A DNA stretch of 64,000 bases from Enterobacter sp. kpr-6 (GTDB lineage Bacteria > Pseudomonadota > Gammaproteobacteria > Enterobacterales > Enterobacteriaceae). The stretch is from NCBI RefSeq assembly GCF_900116015.1, contig NZ_FOYH01000003.1, forward strand, positions 496,001-560,000, read 5' to 3'. Below, in pieces: positions 1 to 9,509 of this stretch; position 1 is the first letter of the stretch; every line of letters starts with the position of its first letter. A model generated the notes under the pieces. It was not told where the DNA came from. It did not search any database and saw only the letters and a program-made list of their open reading frames with translations. The translations under genes were made by a program, and so were the position numbers.

Positions 1-312
1 ACGTTCGGTGCGAACATCCAGCGGCGAGCTTTGCACGCCAAACTGAGGTTCATCCTGATGAGTGGTGCGCACGCGATCTTTGTATTTGTTCCACAGCACC
101 GTACCCGCCACAGCCCCGCCGCCCATCAACAGCGCGCTGGTGCCGTACTTAGTTAACAGCTTTCGCGAGGATTTGTTGGAAACAAGCAGACCCGCCAGAC
201 CGCCAAGCGCACCGGGCACAAGCAATTTACTTAATCCCTGCTCGCCAGATTGCGACGACGAATCGCCTTTTTGACCCAGCAAAGATTGCAGTTGATTCAT
301 CCAGTTAGCCAT
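1..312 (-). CDS. yebE: YebE, DUF533 inner-membrane protein (3' part beyond the window)
   Basis: N-terminal 104 residues of a YebE-like DUF533 protein; the rest lies left of the window. The protein starts [16 protein letters not shown] Gly/Ala-rich hydrophobic stretch at about residues 32-65 contains [10 protein letters not shown] and [11 protein letters not shown] and probably spans the membrane once. In E. coli YebE is about 219 residues, carries a TerB-like C-terminal half and belongs to the Cpx envelope-stress regulon; that comes from family knowledge and is not visible here. It is followed by yebF and yebG in the same orientation, as in E. coli. Molecular function is unknown. Confidence 0.85.
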   Translation of the reverse strand, partial: MANWMNQLQSLLGQKGDSSSQSGEQGLSKLLVPGALGGLAGLLVSNKSSRKLLTKYGTSALLMGGGAVAGTVLWNKYKDRVRTTHQDEPQFGVQSSPLDVRTER

Positions 313-407
313 GATGCCCCCTCCTGTTCAAATGTCATTCGACACAGAGTAAGTGAGGGGGTGTCAGGAAATGTCTAAAACAGCTAAAGATGCGAAAATT
401 CTACAAC

Positions 408-755
408 TCAGGGCTGCTGGTACTCTGCGCGCCCTGCTTTGCAATCCACGACGACCCGGTAATGAATGTCGGTGTTTTTACCGCGCACGGTGAGCGGCAC
501 ATTCCACGTTCCGTCTTTACCGGTGATCTCTTTAACGTTTATCCAGGCCACCGGATCGGCCTGACCCAGTTTCTCCTGATCGTCTGCCCAGCGCGCGATA
601 CGGTTTTGGAGATAATCACGCTTCACGCTGGCGGCGATGCCGTCTTCCTTGAGTCCTTCACAATCTAAAAATTTAACCGACTTTTCATTCGCGGCCTGTG
701 CCGCAACGCTGGCTGCCAGCAGTACCATGCCGAGCAGTGCTCCTGATGTTTTCAT
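408..755 (-). CDS. yebF: YebF, secreted colicin-M-immunity-like protein
   Basis: 115-residue exported protein. I start it at 755 rather than at the longer in-frame ATG at 887, because this start gives a clean signal peptide ([21 protein letters not shown], cleaved before ANEK) and matches the length of E. coli YebF. Two cysteines, about C32 (FLDCEG) and C105 (VVDCKAG), are expected to form the single disulphide of the family fold, which resembles the colicin M immunity protein Cmi. E. coli YebF leaves the cell by two steps, Sec then outer-membrane porins, and is used as a carrier for secretion. Its native role is not settled. It lies between yebE and yebG on the same strand. Confidence 0.9.
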   Translation of the reverse strand: MKTSGALLGMVLLAASVAAQAANEKSVKFLDCEGLKEDGIAASVKRDYLQNRIARWADDQEKLGQADPVAWINVKEITGKDGTWNVPLTVRGKNTDIHYRVVVDCKAGRAEYQQP

Positions 756-819
756 GCTTTTCTCCTGTGAGCATAACCCACTAAAAGCATGGTACAAATT
801 GCCAGCAGTGCAAGCGGCC

Positions 820-1122
820 TCAGGCCGCTTTAGTGCGTTTACCTGCCGGCAAATCGGTAACGTTAACCTCAGCAGGTGTCTCTTCACCCGGCAATTTACC
901 GGACTTCAGAATAGCGCTGAGGGCATCTTTCTGTTCGGCAAACCACATGCCCATCTGCTCACGCTGTGCGTCCTCAAGCGCAACCGGCCCCTGAGCCAGC
1001 CAGCTTTCAAACACTTCTGCCAAATCGAGCATTTTGTCGTAAGCATCGGCTTCCTTTTTGCTGGCAAAAGACATTTTTTCTTCACCCTCACGAATGACCA
1101 CGTATTTAACTTCAACCGCCAT
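820..1122 (-). CDS. yebG: YebG, DNA-damage-inducible SOS protein
   Basis: 100-residue acidic protein beginning [19 protein letters not shown], the conserved YebG N-terminus, with helical middle and a Lys-rich tail ending GKRTKAA. YebG is a classical LexA-regulated gene of E. coli, induced by DNA damage and also influenced by cAMP; its biochemical role remains unknown. Regulation is supported here by a 20-bp LexA operator with intact TACTG and CAGTA arms at 1138-1157, ending 15 bp before the start codon. The gene is divergent from purT across a short shared regulatory region. Confidence 0.92.
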   Translation of the reverse strand: MAVEVKYVVIREGEEKMSFASKKEADAYDKMLDLAEVFESWLAQGPVALEDAQREQMGMWFAEQKDALSAILKSGKLPGEETPAEVNVTDLPAGKRTKAA

Positions 1123-1137
1123 GATGCAGCCTCACAT

Positions 1138-1157
1138 TACTGGTTATTTATACAGTA
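1138..1157 (-). promoter_or_regulatory. LexA (SOS) box of yebG
   Basis: The sequence TACTGGTTATTTATACAGTA fits TACTG-N10-CAGTA with both arms complete, which is the LexA operator consensus. It is 15 bp upstream of yebG, so repressor would cover the promoter. E. coli yebG has a LexA box in the same place. Confidence 0.92.
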
Positions 1158-1201
1158 TCACTGTATCCCATCATTCCTCTGAGCGCAAGCCCACAAGACA
1201 C

Positions 1202-1217
1202 ACGCAAACGTTTTCGT
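1202..1217 (+). promoter_or_regulatory. PurR operator of purT
   Basis: ACGCAAACGTTTTCGT is an exact match to the PurR consensus ACGCAAACGTTTNCGT. It lies 36 bp before purT, so purine (hypoxanthine/guanine) corepressed PurR should block purT transcription. Confidence 0.93.
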
Positions 1218-1253
1218 TTATACTGGCGCGAACTTTTTAATGGGCAGGCTGTT

Positions 1254-2432
1254 ATGACTTTGTTAGGTACCGCGCTGCGACCCGCAGCAACTCGCGTTAT
1301 GTTACTGGGTTCCGGAGAACTGGGTAAAGAAGTGGCTATTGAGTGCCAGCGTCTGGGCATTGAAGTGATCGCTGTCGATCGCTATGCCGATGCGCCAGCC
1401 ATGCATGTGGCACACCGCTCGCATGTCATTAATATGCTTGATGGCGAGGCGTTAAAGGCACTGGTGTTGCAGGAGAAATCCGATTTTATCGTGCCGGAAA
1501 TTGAAGCCATTGCCACCGATATGCTGGTCGCGCTGGAAGCGGAAGGTCAGCACGTGGTTCCCCGCGCTCGCGCCGCGCAGCTCACCATGAACCGTGAAGG
1601 TATCCGTCGGCTGGCAGCGGAAGAGCTGCATTTGCCGACTTCACGTTATCGCTTTGCCGACAGTGAAGCGGCGTTTGGCGAGGCGGTGGCGGAAATTGGC
1701 CTGCCCTGCATCATCAAACCCGTCATGAGTTCTTCCGGCAAAGGGCAGAGTTTTGTTCGCCGTGAAGAGCAACTTGCCGATGCCTGGAAATATGCGCAAC
1801 TCGGTGGTCGCGCGGGTGCGGGCCGGGTGATTGTCGAAGGCGTGGTGGAGTTTGATTTCGAGATCACGCTGTTAACCGTCAGTGCCGTTGACGGCGTGCA
1901 TTTTTGCCAGCCTGTCGGTCATCGTCAGGAAGACGGCGATTACCGTGAATCCTGGCAGCCGCAGCAGATGAGCGAACTGGCCCGTGAGCGTGCGGAAGCT
2001 ATCGCCCGCGAGGTGGTGCTGGCTCTCGGCGGCTATGGACTGTTTGGCGTGGAACTGTTTGTCTGCGGCGACGAGGTGATATTCAGCGAAGTGTCGCCGC
2101 GCCCGCACGATACCGGCATGGTCACGTTGATTTCCCAGGATCTGTCAGAGTTTGCCCTGCACGTGCGTGCCTTTCTGGGGCTGCCGATCGGCGGGATCCG
2201 CCAGTATGGTCCGGCAGCATCAGCGGTGATCCTGCCATCGCTTACCAGCCAGAACGTGACGTTTGATCGGGTTGAAGCCGCGACGGGCGCAGGTTTGCAG
2301 GTGCGTCTGTTCGGTAAACCCGAAATCGAGGGCTCCCGTCGACTGGGCGTGGTGTTAGCCACCGCAGAAAACGTTGATGATGCTATTGAACGGGCAAAAA
2401 AAGCCGCTGCCGCCGTGGTAGTAAAAGGATAA
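1254..2432 (+). CDS. purT: PurT, formate-dependent GAR transformylase
   Basis: 392 residues, the same length as E. coli PurT. It forms formylglycinamide ribonucleotide from GAR, formate and ATP, the folate-independent alternative to PurN in purine synthesis. It belongs to the ATP-grasp superfamily: an N-terminal preATP-grasp region with GSGELGKEV (about residues 20-28), the ATP-binding glycine loop SSSGKGQ near residue 160, the acidic metal-binding [10 protein letters not shown] near residue 280, and a C-terminal [15 protein letters not shown] motif. It is monocistronic, preceded by a perfect PurR box and followed by a hairpin shared with convergent eda. Confidence 0.97.
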   Translation: MTLLGTALRPAATRVMLLGSGELGKEVAIECQRLGIEVIAVDRYADAPAMHVAHRSHVINMLDGEALKALVLQEKSDFIVPEIEAIATDMLVALEAEGQHVVPRARAAQLTMNREGIRRLAAEELHLPTSRYRFADSEAAFGEAVAEIGLPCIIKPVMSSSGKGQSFVRREEQLADAWKYAQLGGRAGAGRVIVEGVVEFDFEITLLTVSAVDGVHFCQPVGHRQEDGDYRESWQPQQMSELARERAEAIAREVVLALGGYGLFGVELFVCGDEVIFSEVSPRPHDTGMVTLISQDLSEFALHVRAFLGLPIGGIRQYGPAASAVILPSLTSQNVTFDRVEAATGAGLQVRLFGKPEIEGSRRLGVVLATAENVDDAIERAKKAAAAVVVKG

Positions 2433-2466
2433 AAAAAAGCCCGGGAAGCAAATGCTTTCCGGGCCT
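2431..2466 (-). terminator. Bidirectional intrinsic terminator between purT and eda
   Basis: A 12-bp stem (GCCCGGGAAGCA / TGCTTTCCGGGC, one G-T pair) with a two-base loop is flanked by eight A on the left. Read leftwards this gives a U-run after the stem, ending eda. Read rightwards it follows the purT stop directly. Confidence 0.85.
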
Positions 2467-2486
2467 TATTCTAACGGGCAGAGAAC

Positions 2487-3128
2487 TTACAGCGCAGCAC
2501 CTTCAACGGCTTCGCGTGCAAGTTTAGTGATGCGATCGTAATCGCCCGCTTCCAGCGCATCTGCCGGTACCAGCCAGGAGCCGCCGATGCACAGCACGCT
2601 TTTCAGCGCCAGGTAATCACGGTAGTTGGCCGGGGAGATGCCGCCAGTCGGGCAGAAACGTACCTGAGAGAACGGACCTGCAATAGCCTGCAGCGCTTTG
2701 GTGCCGCCGTTGGCTTCAGCCGGGAAGAATTTGAACTCTTTCAGGCCGTAGTCCAGACCCAGCATCAGCTCAGAAACGGTGCTAATCCCTGGGATTAACG
2801 GAATGGAACCTTCAGTTGCCGCTTTCAGCAGCGGCTCAGTCAGGCCCGGGCTGATAGCAAATTGCGCGCCTGCTTCGGTCACTTCAGCCAGTTGCTGAGG
2901 ATTCAGCACGGTACCCGCGCCAATGATGGCATCCGGAACTTCTTTCGCAATGGCGCGGATCGCATCCATCGCGCATTCAGTACGCAGGGTCACTTCCAGA
3001 ACGCGAACACCGCCCGCCACCAGCGCTTTCGCCATCGGTACTGCGTGTTCCAGTTTGTTAATCACAATAACCGGCACAACCGGGCCAGTTTTCAGGATTG
3101 TTTCTGCACTCGTTTTCCAGTTTTTCAT
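2487..3128 (-). CDS. eda: Eda, KDPG/KHG aldolase
   Basis: 213-residue class I aldolase that splits 2-keto-3-deoxy-6-phosphogluconate into pyruvate and glyceraldehyde 3-phosphate, the last Entner-Doudoroff step. The Schiff-base lysine is K133 in [12 protein letters not shown], and the proton-transfer glutamate is E45 in VLEVTLRT, both at E. coli positions. It follows edd with a 38-bp gap on the same strand, so it is expected to be cotranscribed from the gluconate-inducible edd promoter. In the family, eda also has weaker promoters of its own. Confidence 0.97.
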   Translation of the reverse strand: MKNWKTSAETILKTGPVVPVIVINKLEHAVPMAKALVAGGVRVLEVTLRTECAMDAIRAIAKEVPDAIIGAGTVLNPQQLAEVTEAGAQFAISPGLTEPLLKAATEGSIPLIPGISTVSELMLGLDYGLKEFKFFPAEANGGTKALQAIAGPFSQVRFCPTGGISPANYRDYLALKSVLCIGGSWLVPADALEAGDYDRITKLAREAVEGAAL

Positions 3129-3166
3129 CAGAGTTTTTCTCTCGCCAGATCTACAAATCTTTTGTC

Positions 3167-4978
3167 TTAAAAAGTGATACAGGTTGCGCCCTGCTCGGCA
3201 CCGGAGAGTTTTTCACGCAGTGCGCTGAACATTTCACGGCCCGTACCCACGCGCGTGGCGCTCAGGTCAGGAATATGCGGCTGACGTTCGGCAAGTTCTT
3301 TTTCATCCACCAGCAGCGTTAATTCCCCTGTCTGCCCGTTTACCCGGATGAGGTCGCCGTCACGTACTTTTGCCAGCAATCCGCCGTCATACGCTTCGGG
3401 TGTGACATGAATCGCTGACGGCACTTTACCTGATGCACCAGAGAGTCGTCCATCAGTAACTAACGCAATTTTGAAACGGCGGTCCAATAATACACCAAGC
3501 GGCGGCATCAGTTTATGTAATTCTGGCATGCCGTTCGCTTTTGGCCCTTGATGACGGACAACAACCACGCAATCACGGTCGAGTAAACCGGCTTCGAAAG
3601 CGGGCAGAACGTCATGCTGGCTCTCAAAAACGATCGCGGGGGCTTCGATGATCTGATTTTCCACCGGAACGGCGGACGTTTTCATGACTGCGCGACCGAG
3701 GTTGCCGCTCAGCACTTTGGTGCCGCCGTGATGGGAGAAAGGTTTGTCGATAGACGCGATCACGTCGGCGTCAAGCGACGCGCTGGCCCCTTCGCGCCAG
3801 TCCAGTTCGCCATTATTCAGCCATGGCTCCAGGGTATAACGCGACAACCCAAAACCCGCCACGGTATTGACGTCTTCATGCAGCAGGCCGCCTTTCAGCA
3901 GTTCGCGCATCAGCACCGGCACGCCGCCGGACGCCTGGAAATGGTTAATATCTGCCGGGCCATTCGGGTACAGGCGTGCCATCAGGGGGACGACTTCCGA
4001 CAGCTCAGAGAAATCATCCCAGTTAATGATGATGCCCGCCGCCCGCGCCATCGCCACCAGATGCATGGTGTGGTTGGTGGAGCCGCCCGTTGCCAGCAGC
4101 GCCACAATCCCGTTAACCACCACTTTCTCATCGACCATTTTGCCAAGCGGCATCCATTCATTGCCGTTACCGGTCAGTCGGGTAACCTGGCGCGCCGCAG
4201 CGACAGTCAATGCTTCACGCAGCGGTGCGTCTGGATGCACAAAAGACGAGCCCGGCAACTGCATCCCCATAAATTCCACCACCATCTGGTTGGTGTTGGC
4301 GGTACCGTAAAAGGTACAGGTACCCGGCGCATGATAGGATGCCGCTTCGGATTCCAGCAGTGCCTGGCGATCCACTTTGCCTTCAGCGTAGAGCTGGCGA
4401 ATGCGGACTTTTTCTTTATTCGGAAGACCGCTGGCCATCGGGCCGGACGGTACAAAAATCGCGGGCAGATGACCAAACGACAGGGCCGCCATCGCAAGAC
4501 CCGGGACGATTTTATCGCACACGCCTAAATAGAGTGCGCCATCAAACATGTTGTGCGAGAGGCCGACGGCTGCGGACATAGCGATCACTTCACGACTTAA
4601 CAGCGACAGTTCCATCCCATCCTGACCCTGCGTAACGCCGTCACACATTGCCGGAACGCCGCCCGCAACCTGCCCCACTGCGCTTACCGAATGCAGGGCT
4701 TTACGAATGATTGCCGGGTAATGTTCGTAGGGCTGGTGGGCGGAGAGCATGTCGTTATAGGAGGTGATAATCGCGATATTGTTACGCAGCATGCTTTTCA
4801 GTGAGGCTTTATCTTCCGGCTGGCAGGCGGCAAAACCGTGCGCCAGGTTGCCGCAGGCGAGAGATGAGCGATGTACCGTTTCGCTCTTCGCCTGTTCGAT
4901 GCGTGCCAGATAGGCGGTGCGGGTATCACGCGAACGTTCACTAATACGTTTTGTTACCCGTAACATTACTGAGTTCAT
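3167..4978 (-). CDS. edd: Edd, 6-phosphogluconate dehydratase
   Basis: 603 residues, the E. coli length. It dehydrates 6-phosphogluconate to KDPG, the committed Entner-Doudoroff step. It is an IlvD/Edd family iron-sulphur enzyme: cluster-ligand cysteine motifs are seen in [14 protein letters not shown] (about residues 105-118) and in GVCDKIVPG, with the C-terminal [20 protein letters not shown] signature of the family. It lies first in an edd-eda operon. The 225-bp gap to zwf holds a zwf terminator, GntR-like sites and a HexR-like palindrome. Confidence 0.97.
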   Translation of the reverse strand: MNSVMLRVTKRISERSRDTRTAYLARIEQAKSETVHRSSLACGNLAHGFAACQPEDKASLKSMLRNNIAIITSYNDMLSAHQPYEHYPAIIRKALHSVSAVGQVAGGVPAMCDGVTQGQDGMELSLLSREVIAMSAAVGLSHNMFDGALYLGVCDKIVPGLAMAALSFGHLPAIFVPSGPMASGLPNKEKVRIRQLYAEGKVDRQALLESEAASYHAPGTCTFYGTANTNQMVVEFMGMQLPGSSFVHPDAPLREALTVAAARQVTRLTGNGNEWMPLGKMVDEKVVVNGIVALLATGGSTNHTMHLVAMARAAGIIINWDDFSELSEVVPLMARLYPNGPADINHFQASGGVPVLMRELLKGGLLHEDVNTVAGFGLSRYTLEPWLNNGELDWREGASASLDADVIASIDKPFSHHGGTKVLSGNLGRAVMKTSAVPVENQIIEAPAIVFESQHDVLPAFEAGLLDRDCVVVVRHQGPKANGMPELHKLMPPLGVLLDRRFKIALVTDGRLSGASGKVPSAIHVTPEAYDGGLLAKVRDGDLIRVNGQTGELTLLVDEKELAERQPHIPDLSATRVGTGREMFSALREKLSGAEQGATCITF

Positions 4979-5000
4979 AAAGGCTCCTGATGTTTATCTG

Positions 5001-5016
5001 TCCGGGCCGGTAACAT
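5001..5016 (-). promoter_or_regulatory. Possible GntR half-operator at the edd promoter
   Basis: On the minus strand this reads ATGTTACCGG followed by CCCGGA. The first ten bases match the GntR operator ATGTTA-N4-TAACAT, but the second half does not. It lies 22 bp before edd, just after a weak -10-like TACAAA, where a GntR roadblock would be expected. E. coli edd is repressed by GntR and released by gluconate. Confidence 0.45.
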
Positions 5017-5026
5017 CATGTGAATT

Positions 5027-5042
5027 TGTAACTGGTCTTACA
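5027..5042 (-). promoter_or_regulatory. HexR-like palindrome upstream of edd
   Basis: TGTAA-N6-TTACA, with both arms perfect, lies 49 bp before edd and overlaps a possible -10 region. The arms equal those of the HexR box, but the spacer is 6 rather than 5, so assignment is tentative. HexR control of edd is known in related bacteria. Confidence 0.4.
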
Positions 5043-5090
5043 CACACTGAAGCCGCAGCCCTGGGGCAAAATCGCTTCAGCCAGTGTAAT

Positions 5091-5126
5091 AAAAAAAGCC
5101 CCGCTGGTGAATCCAGTCAGGGCTTA
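5091..5126 (-). terminator. Intrinsic terminator after zwf
   Basis: Imperfect stem AAGCCCCGCTGG / CCAGTCAGGGCTT followed, in the leftward direction, by seven U. It is 77 bp past the zwf stop and 113 bp before edd, so it separates the two transcription units. Confidence 0.75.
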
Positions 5127-5162
5127 AAAGCTGAAAAAATGTACGGGGTTCTGCGTTAGATC

Positions 5163-5178
5163 ATGTTACCGGTAAAAT
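5163..5178 (-). promoter_or_regulatory. GntR-type operator between zwf and edd
   Basis: ATGTTACCGGTAAAAT matches the palindromic GntR operator ATGTTACCGGTAACAT at 15 of 16 positions. It lies between the zwf stop codon and the zwf terminator, 185 bp before edd. Its distance from edd, on the far side of a terminator, makes its direct target unclear. Confidence 0.5.
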
Positions 5179-5202
5179 AACGCATTTCCGGCTACATCGC
5201 TG

Positions 5203-6678
5203 TTACTCAAATTCGTTCCAGGAACGACCGTCGCGGGTGATCATCGCAACGGATGCAACCGGTCCCCAGGTGCCTGCCTGGTAAGGTTTCGGCGCATCGT
5301 TGTCCATCGCCCAGGCTTCGGTGATGGAGTCGACCCATTTCCAGGCCTCTTCCACTTCATCGCGGCGCACGAACAGGGCCTGGATACCACGCATGGTTTC
5401 CAGCAGCAGGCGCTCATAAGCGTCCGCCAGATGCGTCTCGTTAAAGGTTTCGGAGTAGCTCAGATCGAGTTTGGTGGTTTGCAGGTTGTGCTTGTGATCC
5501 AGCCCCGGCACTTTATTGAGGATCTGAATATCCACGCCCTCATCCGGCTGCAAACGAATAGTCAGCTTGTTCTGCGGCAGATCCTGCCAGGACTCTTTGA
5601 ATAGGTTGAGCTGCGGGGTTTTGAAATAGACCACAACTTCAGAGCATTTCGCCGGCAGACGTTTGCCGGTGCGCAAATAGAAAGGAACGCCCGCCCAGCG
5701 CCAGTCGTCGATGTCCACACGGATCGCCACGAATGTTTCGGTGCTGCTGGATTTATTCGCGCCCTCTTCTTCCAGGTAGCCCGGCACTTTTTTGCCCTGC
5801 GCAAAACCGGCGGTGTATTGCCCGCGCACGGTTTTCTCGCGCACGTTTGAGCGGTCGATGCGGCGCAGAGATTTCAGCACTTTTACTTTCGCATCGCGGA
5901 TGCTGTCAGCGGAGAGATCGGACGGCGGCGACATCGCAATCATGCACAGGATTTGCAGCAGGTGGTTCTGGATCATGTCGCGCATCTGCCCGGCCTGATC
6001 GAAGTAACCCCAGCGCCCTTCAATGCCCACCTCTTCAGCCACGGTGATTTCCACGTGATCGATGGCGCGATTATCCCAGTTATTCACAAACAGGGAGTTG
6101 GCAAAACGCAGCGCCAGCAGGTTCAGCACCGTTTCTTTACCGAGGTAATGGTCGATACGGTAAACCTGGCACTCTTCAAAATACTGGCCGACCTGGTCGT
6201 TGATTTCACGCGAGGTGTCAAGAGAGGTGCCGAGCGGTTTTTCCATGACCACGCGTGCTGGTTTGGCGTTAAGCTTCGCTTCGCCCAGTCCCTTGCAAAT
6301 TGCGCCGAAGGTGCTTGGCGGCATGGCGAAATAGTTAATCGTGACGCGGTTTTTCTGATCCAGCATGTCGCCCAGGCGTTTAAACGCTTTGGTGTCATTG
6401 ACGTCAAGATTGCAGAAATCGAGGCGTCCGCTCAGCGTGTCCCAGAGACTTTCATCGATTTTCTCTTTCATGAAGGTTTCGAGCGCTTCGCGTACAATTT
6501 TGGTATACGCCTCTTTATCCCAGTCAGCACGTCCGACGCCAAGGATACGGGTATCCGGGTGGATCTGACCTGCTTTTTCCAGTTGATACAGGGAAGGCAG
6601 CAATTTTCGACGTGCGAGGTCGCCTTTCGCGCCGAAAATGACCAGGTCACAGGCCTGGGCTGTTTGCGTTACCGCCAT
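5203..6678 (-). CDS. zwf: Zwf, glucose-6-phosphate 1-dehydrogenase
   Basis: 491 residues, as in E. coli. It oxidises glucose 6-phosphate to 6-phosphogluconolactone and makes NADPH, feeding both the pentose phosphate and Entner-Doudoroff routes. The NADP-binding [15 protein letters not shown] loop is at residues 16-30, EKPLG near residue 146, and the active-site RIDHYLGKE near residue 180 with its catalytic His and substrate-binding Lys. It is divergent from hexR, with a HexR box in the shared region, and ends in its own terminator ahead of edd. Confidence 0.98.
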   Translation of the reverse strand: MAVTQTAQACDLVIFGAKGDLARRKLLPSLYQLEKAGQIHPDTRILGVGRADWDKEAYTKIVREALETFMKEKIDESLWDTLSGRLDFCNLDVNDTKAFKRLGDMLDQKNRVTINYFAMPPSTFGAICKGLGEAKLNAKPARVVMEKPLGTSLDTSREINDQVGQYFEECQVYRIDHYLGKETVLNLLALRFANSLFVNNWDNRAIDHVEITVAEEVGIEGRWGYFDQAGQMRDMIQNHLLQILCMIAMSPPSDLSADSIRDAKVKVLKSLRRIDRSNVREKTVRGQYTAGFAQGKKVPGYLEEEGANKSSSTETFVAIRVDIDDWRWAGVPFYLRTGKRLPAKCSEVVVYFKTPQLNLFKESWQDLPQNKLTIRLQPDEGVDIQILNKVPGLDHKHNLQTTKLDLSYSETFNETHLADAYERLLLETMRGIQALFVRRDEVEEAWKWVDSITEAWAMDNDAPKPYQAGTWGPVASVAMITRDGRSWNEFE

Positions 6679-7020
6679 GTCATTCTCCTCAATTGTCTAT
6701 CCTGGTGCTTATGCCAGGCGTCATTGTAATTTTATTACGGTGCACTGTACTGCTTTTACGGAATTACCGAAACCGTTACCTTTGTCAGAGCGTGCGCTTG
6801 CGTTAAATCTGATGCACTTAAGGATAATCGCCCTGAAAACTCAGGGGTTTTGCCCAGGAAGTTTGTCGCTAAAATCCGACTCTGATCATGTAATGAAAAA
6901 AAACAACAAAATTCCTTGTTGTTATTCCCCTTTCAGCAAAGCGCAGGGGTAATATCGGCTAAAACGCATCGCGGTTTCCTGTTGCTGAAACCGATTTTAG
7001 CTATGAGCGCCCCATCAAAC
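6679..7020. other. Divergent zwf/hexR control region
   Basis: This 342-bp gap carries the zwf ribosome site (GAGGAG just before its ATG), the HexR box at 6725-6739 and an AT-rich inverted repeat at 6902-6923. Longer in-frame starts for hexR exist at 6916 and 7003 but extend beyond the known family N-terminus. No other coding potential is apparent. Confidence 0.7.
6725..6739 (-). promoter_or_regulatory. HexR operator upstream of zwf
   Basis: TGTAATTTTATTACG fits the HexR consensus TGTAATTAAATTACA (arms TGTAA and TTACA, 5-bp spacer, one arm mismatch). It lies 47 bp upstream of zwf and faces hexR itself, so it can serve repression of zwf and perhaps autoregulation. KDPG is the effector that releases HexR in the family. 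Confidence 0.75.
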
Positions 7021-7896
7021 ATGAATATGCTGGAAAAAATCCAGTCTCAACTGGAACACCTTAGCAAATCAGAACGTAAAGTCGCGGAGATTATCCTCGC
7101 CTCCCCCGATCGGGCAATCCATTGCAGCATTGCCACGCTGGCCCTCGACGCAGGCGTCAGTGAACCCACGGTCAACCGGTTCTGTCGCAGCCTCGATACA
7201 CGAGGATTCCCTGATTTTAAGCTACATCTGGCGCAAAGTCTGGCGAATGGCACACCTTATGTTAATCGCAACGTTGATGAAGATGACAGCGTTGAAGCCT
7301 ATACCGGCAAAATTTTTGAGTCTGCGATGGCCACGCTCGATCACGTCAGGCAGTCGCTGGATATGTCCGCGGTCAACCGCGCGGTGGATTTACTAACCCA
7401 GGCAAAGAAAATTGCCTTTTTCGGGCTGGGTTCGTCCGCCGCAGTTGCCCACGACGCGATGAACAAATTCTTTCGCTTCAATGTGCCGGTGGTTTACACC
7501 GACGATATCGTTTTGCAACGTATGAGCTGTATGAATTGCAGCGAAGATGACGTGGTCGTTCTGATTTCTCACACCGGTCGCACCAAGAGTCAGGTTGAGC
7601 TGGCACAACTGGCGCGTGAAAGCGACGCACTGGTGATCGCCATTACCTCAGCGGGTACGCCGCTGGCGCGGGAAGCCACCCTTGCCATCACGCTTGACGT
7701 ACCGGAAGATACTGACATTTATATGCCCATGGTTTCGCGGCTGGCGCAGTTGACGGTCATTGATGTGCTGGCAACGGGTTTTACCCTGCGCCGGGGCACA
7801 AAATTCAGAGATAACTTGAAGCGAGTCAAAGAAGCACTCAAAGAATCGCGCTTTGATAAGGAGCTCCAAATTCGGGGCGAAGATATTAAAAGTTAA
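7021..7896 (+). CDS. hexR: HexR, RpiR-family repressor of sugar-acid metabolism
   Basis: 291 residues from the start MNMLEKIQSQLEHLSKSE, chosen because E. coli HexR (289 residues) begins there. An in-frame ATG at 7003 would add six residues; neither start has a strong Shine-Dalgarno. An RpiR-type helix-turn-helix occupies about residues 1-77 (ALDAGVSEPTVNRFCRSL). A SIS sugar-phosphate-binding domain follows at about 125-255, with GLGSSAAVAHDA and SHTGRTKSQVE. It senses KDPG and controls zwf, edd-eda and central carbon genes. It is divergent from zwf and is followed by pykA. Confidence 0.95.
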   Translation: MNMLEKIQSQLEHLSKSERKVAEIILASPDRAIHCSIATLALDAGVSEPTVNRFCRSLDTRGFPDFKLHLAQSLANGTPYVNRNVDEDDSVEAYTGKIFESAMATLDHVRQSLDMSAVNRAVDLLTQAKKIAFFGLGSSAAVAHDAMNKFFRFNVPVVYTDDIVLQRMSCMNCSEDDVVVLISHTGRTKSQVELAQLARESDALVIAITSAGTPLAREATLAITLDVPEDTDIYMPMVSRLAQLTVIDVLATGFTLRRGTKFRDNLKRVKEALKESRFDKELQIRGEDIKS

Positions 7897-8015
7897 TAAC
7901 AAAGTTGTAACTTATTACCTCATTCGGTTAAGTTCTTTATTTGCCGTTCCGACGCAGCGAACGACCGAATTCATGTTCACGCAACACCTGGTTGTATCAG
8001 TTAACGGAGTAATAC

Positions 8016-9458
8016 ATGTCCAGAAGGCTTCGCAGAACCAAAATCGTAACCACCCTGGGTCCGGCCACCGACCGCGATAACAATCTTGAGAAAATTATTG
8101 CTGCTGGCGCTAACGTGGTTCGTATGAATTTCTCCCACGGCACACCCGAAGATCACAAATTACGTGCCGATAAAGTGCGCGAAATTGCGGCAAAACTGGG
8201 ACGTCATGTTGCGATTCTGGGTGACTTACAGGGCCCTAAAATCCGTGTTTCTACCTTCAAAGAAGGCAAAGTTTTCCTCAACATCGGCGATAAATTCCTG
8301 CTGGACGCAAATCTGGGCAAAGGTGAAGGCGATAAAGAGCGCGTCGGTATTGACTACAAAGGTTTGCCTGCCGATGTCGTGCCGGGCGATATCCTGCTGC
8401 TCGATGATGGCCGCGTGCAGCTTAAAGTCCTCGAAGTTCAGGGCATGAAAGTGTTCACCGAAGTGACCGTTGGTGGGCCGCTGTCGAACAATAAAGGCAT
8501 CAACAAACTGGGCGGTGGCTTATCTGCCGAAGCGCTGACCGATAAAGACAAAGCCGACATTCTGACCGCCGCACAAATCGGCGTGGATTACCTGGCCGTC
8601 TCCTTCCCGCGCTGCGGCGAAGATCTGAACTACGCCCGCCGCCTGGCGCGCGATGCCGGTTGTGATGCCAAAATCGTTGCCAAAGTAGAGCGTGCGGAAG
8701 CCGTTTGCAGCCAGGATGCGATGGATGACGTAATTCTGGCGTCCGACGTAGTCATGGTCGCGCGTGGCGATCTGGGCGTTGAAATCGGTGACCCGGAACT
8801 GGTTGGGATCCAGAAGGCACTGATCCGTCGCGCCCGTCAGCTAAACCGTGCGGTGATCACCGCCACCCAGATGATGGAATCGATGATCACCAACCCAATG
8901 CCGACCCGCGCCGAAGTCATGGACGTGGCAAACGCCGTGCTGGATGGTACCGATGCGGTGATGCTCTCTGCGGAAACGGCTGCAGGCCAGTATCCGGCTG
9001 AAACCGTTGCGGCCATGGCGCGCGTCTGTCTGGGTGCGGAAAAGATCCCAAGCATCAACGTGTCCAAGCACCGTCTGGACATTCAGTTTGATAACGTGGA
9101 AGAAGCGATTGCGATGTCTGCAATGTATGCCGCGAACCACTTAAAAGGCGTGACGGCGATTATCAGCATGACCGAATCGGGTCGTACTGCGCTGATGACC
9201 TCCCGTATCTCCTCTGGCCTGCCGATTTTCGCCATGTCCCGTCATGAACGCACGCTGAACCTGACGGCGCTGTATCGTGGCGTTACGCCGGTGCATTTCG
9301 ACAGTCATTCCGATGGTGTTGTGGCGGCTAACGAAGCGGTAAACCTGCTGCGCGATAAAGGTTATCTGGTGTCTGGCGATCTGGTGATTGTGACTCAGGG
9401 CGATGTGATGAGTACCGTGGGCACCACCAATACCACGCGTATTTTGACCGTCGAGTAA
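8016..9458 (+). CDS. pykA: PykA, pyruvate kinase II
   Basis: 480 residues, the E. coli PykA length. It converts phosphoenolpyruvate and ADP to pyruvate and ATP; this isozyme is AMP-activated in the family. Visible motifs are the substrate-binding [12 protein letters not shown] near residue 35, the B-domain around residues 70-170, the active-site KVERAEAV lysine near 220 and the [18 protein letters not shown] signature near 285-302. The start has a good ribosome site (AACGGAGT, 8 bp upstream). It is preceded by hexR and ends in a hairpin shared with convergent lpxM. Confidence 0.97.
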   Translation: MSRRLRRTKIVTTLGPATDRDNNLEKIIAAGANVVRMNFSHGTPEDHKLRADKVREIAAKLGRHVAILGDLQGPKIRVSTFKEGKVFLNIGDKFLLDANLGKGEGDKERVGIDYKGLPADVVPGDILLLDDGRVQLKVLEVQGMKVFTEVTVGGPLSNNKGINKLGGGLSAEALTDKDKADILTAAQIGVDYLAVSFPRCGEDLNYARRLARDAGCDAKIVAKVERAEAVCSQDAMDDVILASDVVMVARGDLGVEIGDPELVGIQKALIRRARQLNRAVITATQMMESMITNPMPTRAEVMDVANAVLDGTDAVMLSAETAAGQYPAETVAAMARVCLGAEKIPSINVSKHRLDIQFDNVEEAIAMSAMYAANHLKGVTAIISMTESGRTALMTSRISSGLPIFAMSRHERTLNLTALYRGVTPVHFDSHSDGVVAANEAVNLLRDKGYLVSGDLVIVTQGDVMSTVGTTNTTRILTVE

Positions 9459-9467
9459 TCCCCTCCG

Positions 9468-9498
9468 TTTGCCCGGCAGCGCAAGGTTGCCGGGCAAA
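9468..9498. terminator. Hairpin between convergent pykA and lpxM
   Basis: Perfect 11-bp stem TTTGCCCGGCA / TGCCGGGCAAA with a 9-base loop. It lies 10 bp past pykA and 12 bp past lpxM. The A/T ends give short U-runs in both directions, so it can terminate both. Confidence 0.8.
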
Positions 9499-9509
9499 TT
9501 CAACGCGTT

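Noticed and set aside
7908-7921. HexR-like site before pykA (TGTAACTTATTACC)
   Set aside because: The spacer is 4 instead of 5 and the second arm is imperfect. The resemblance is too weak without binding data.
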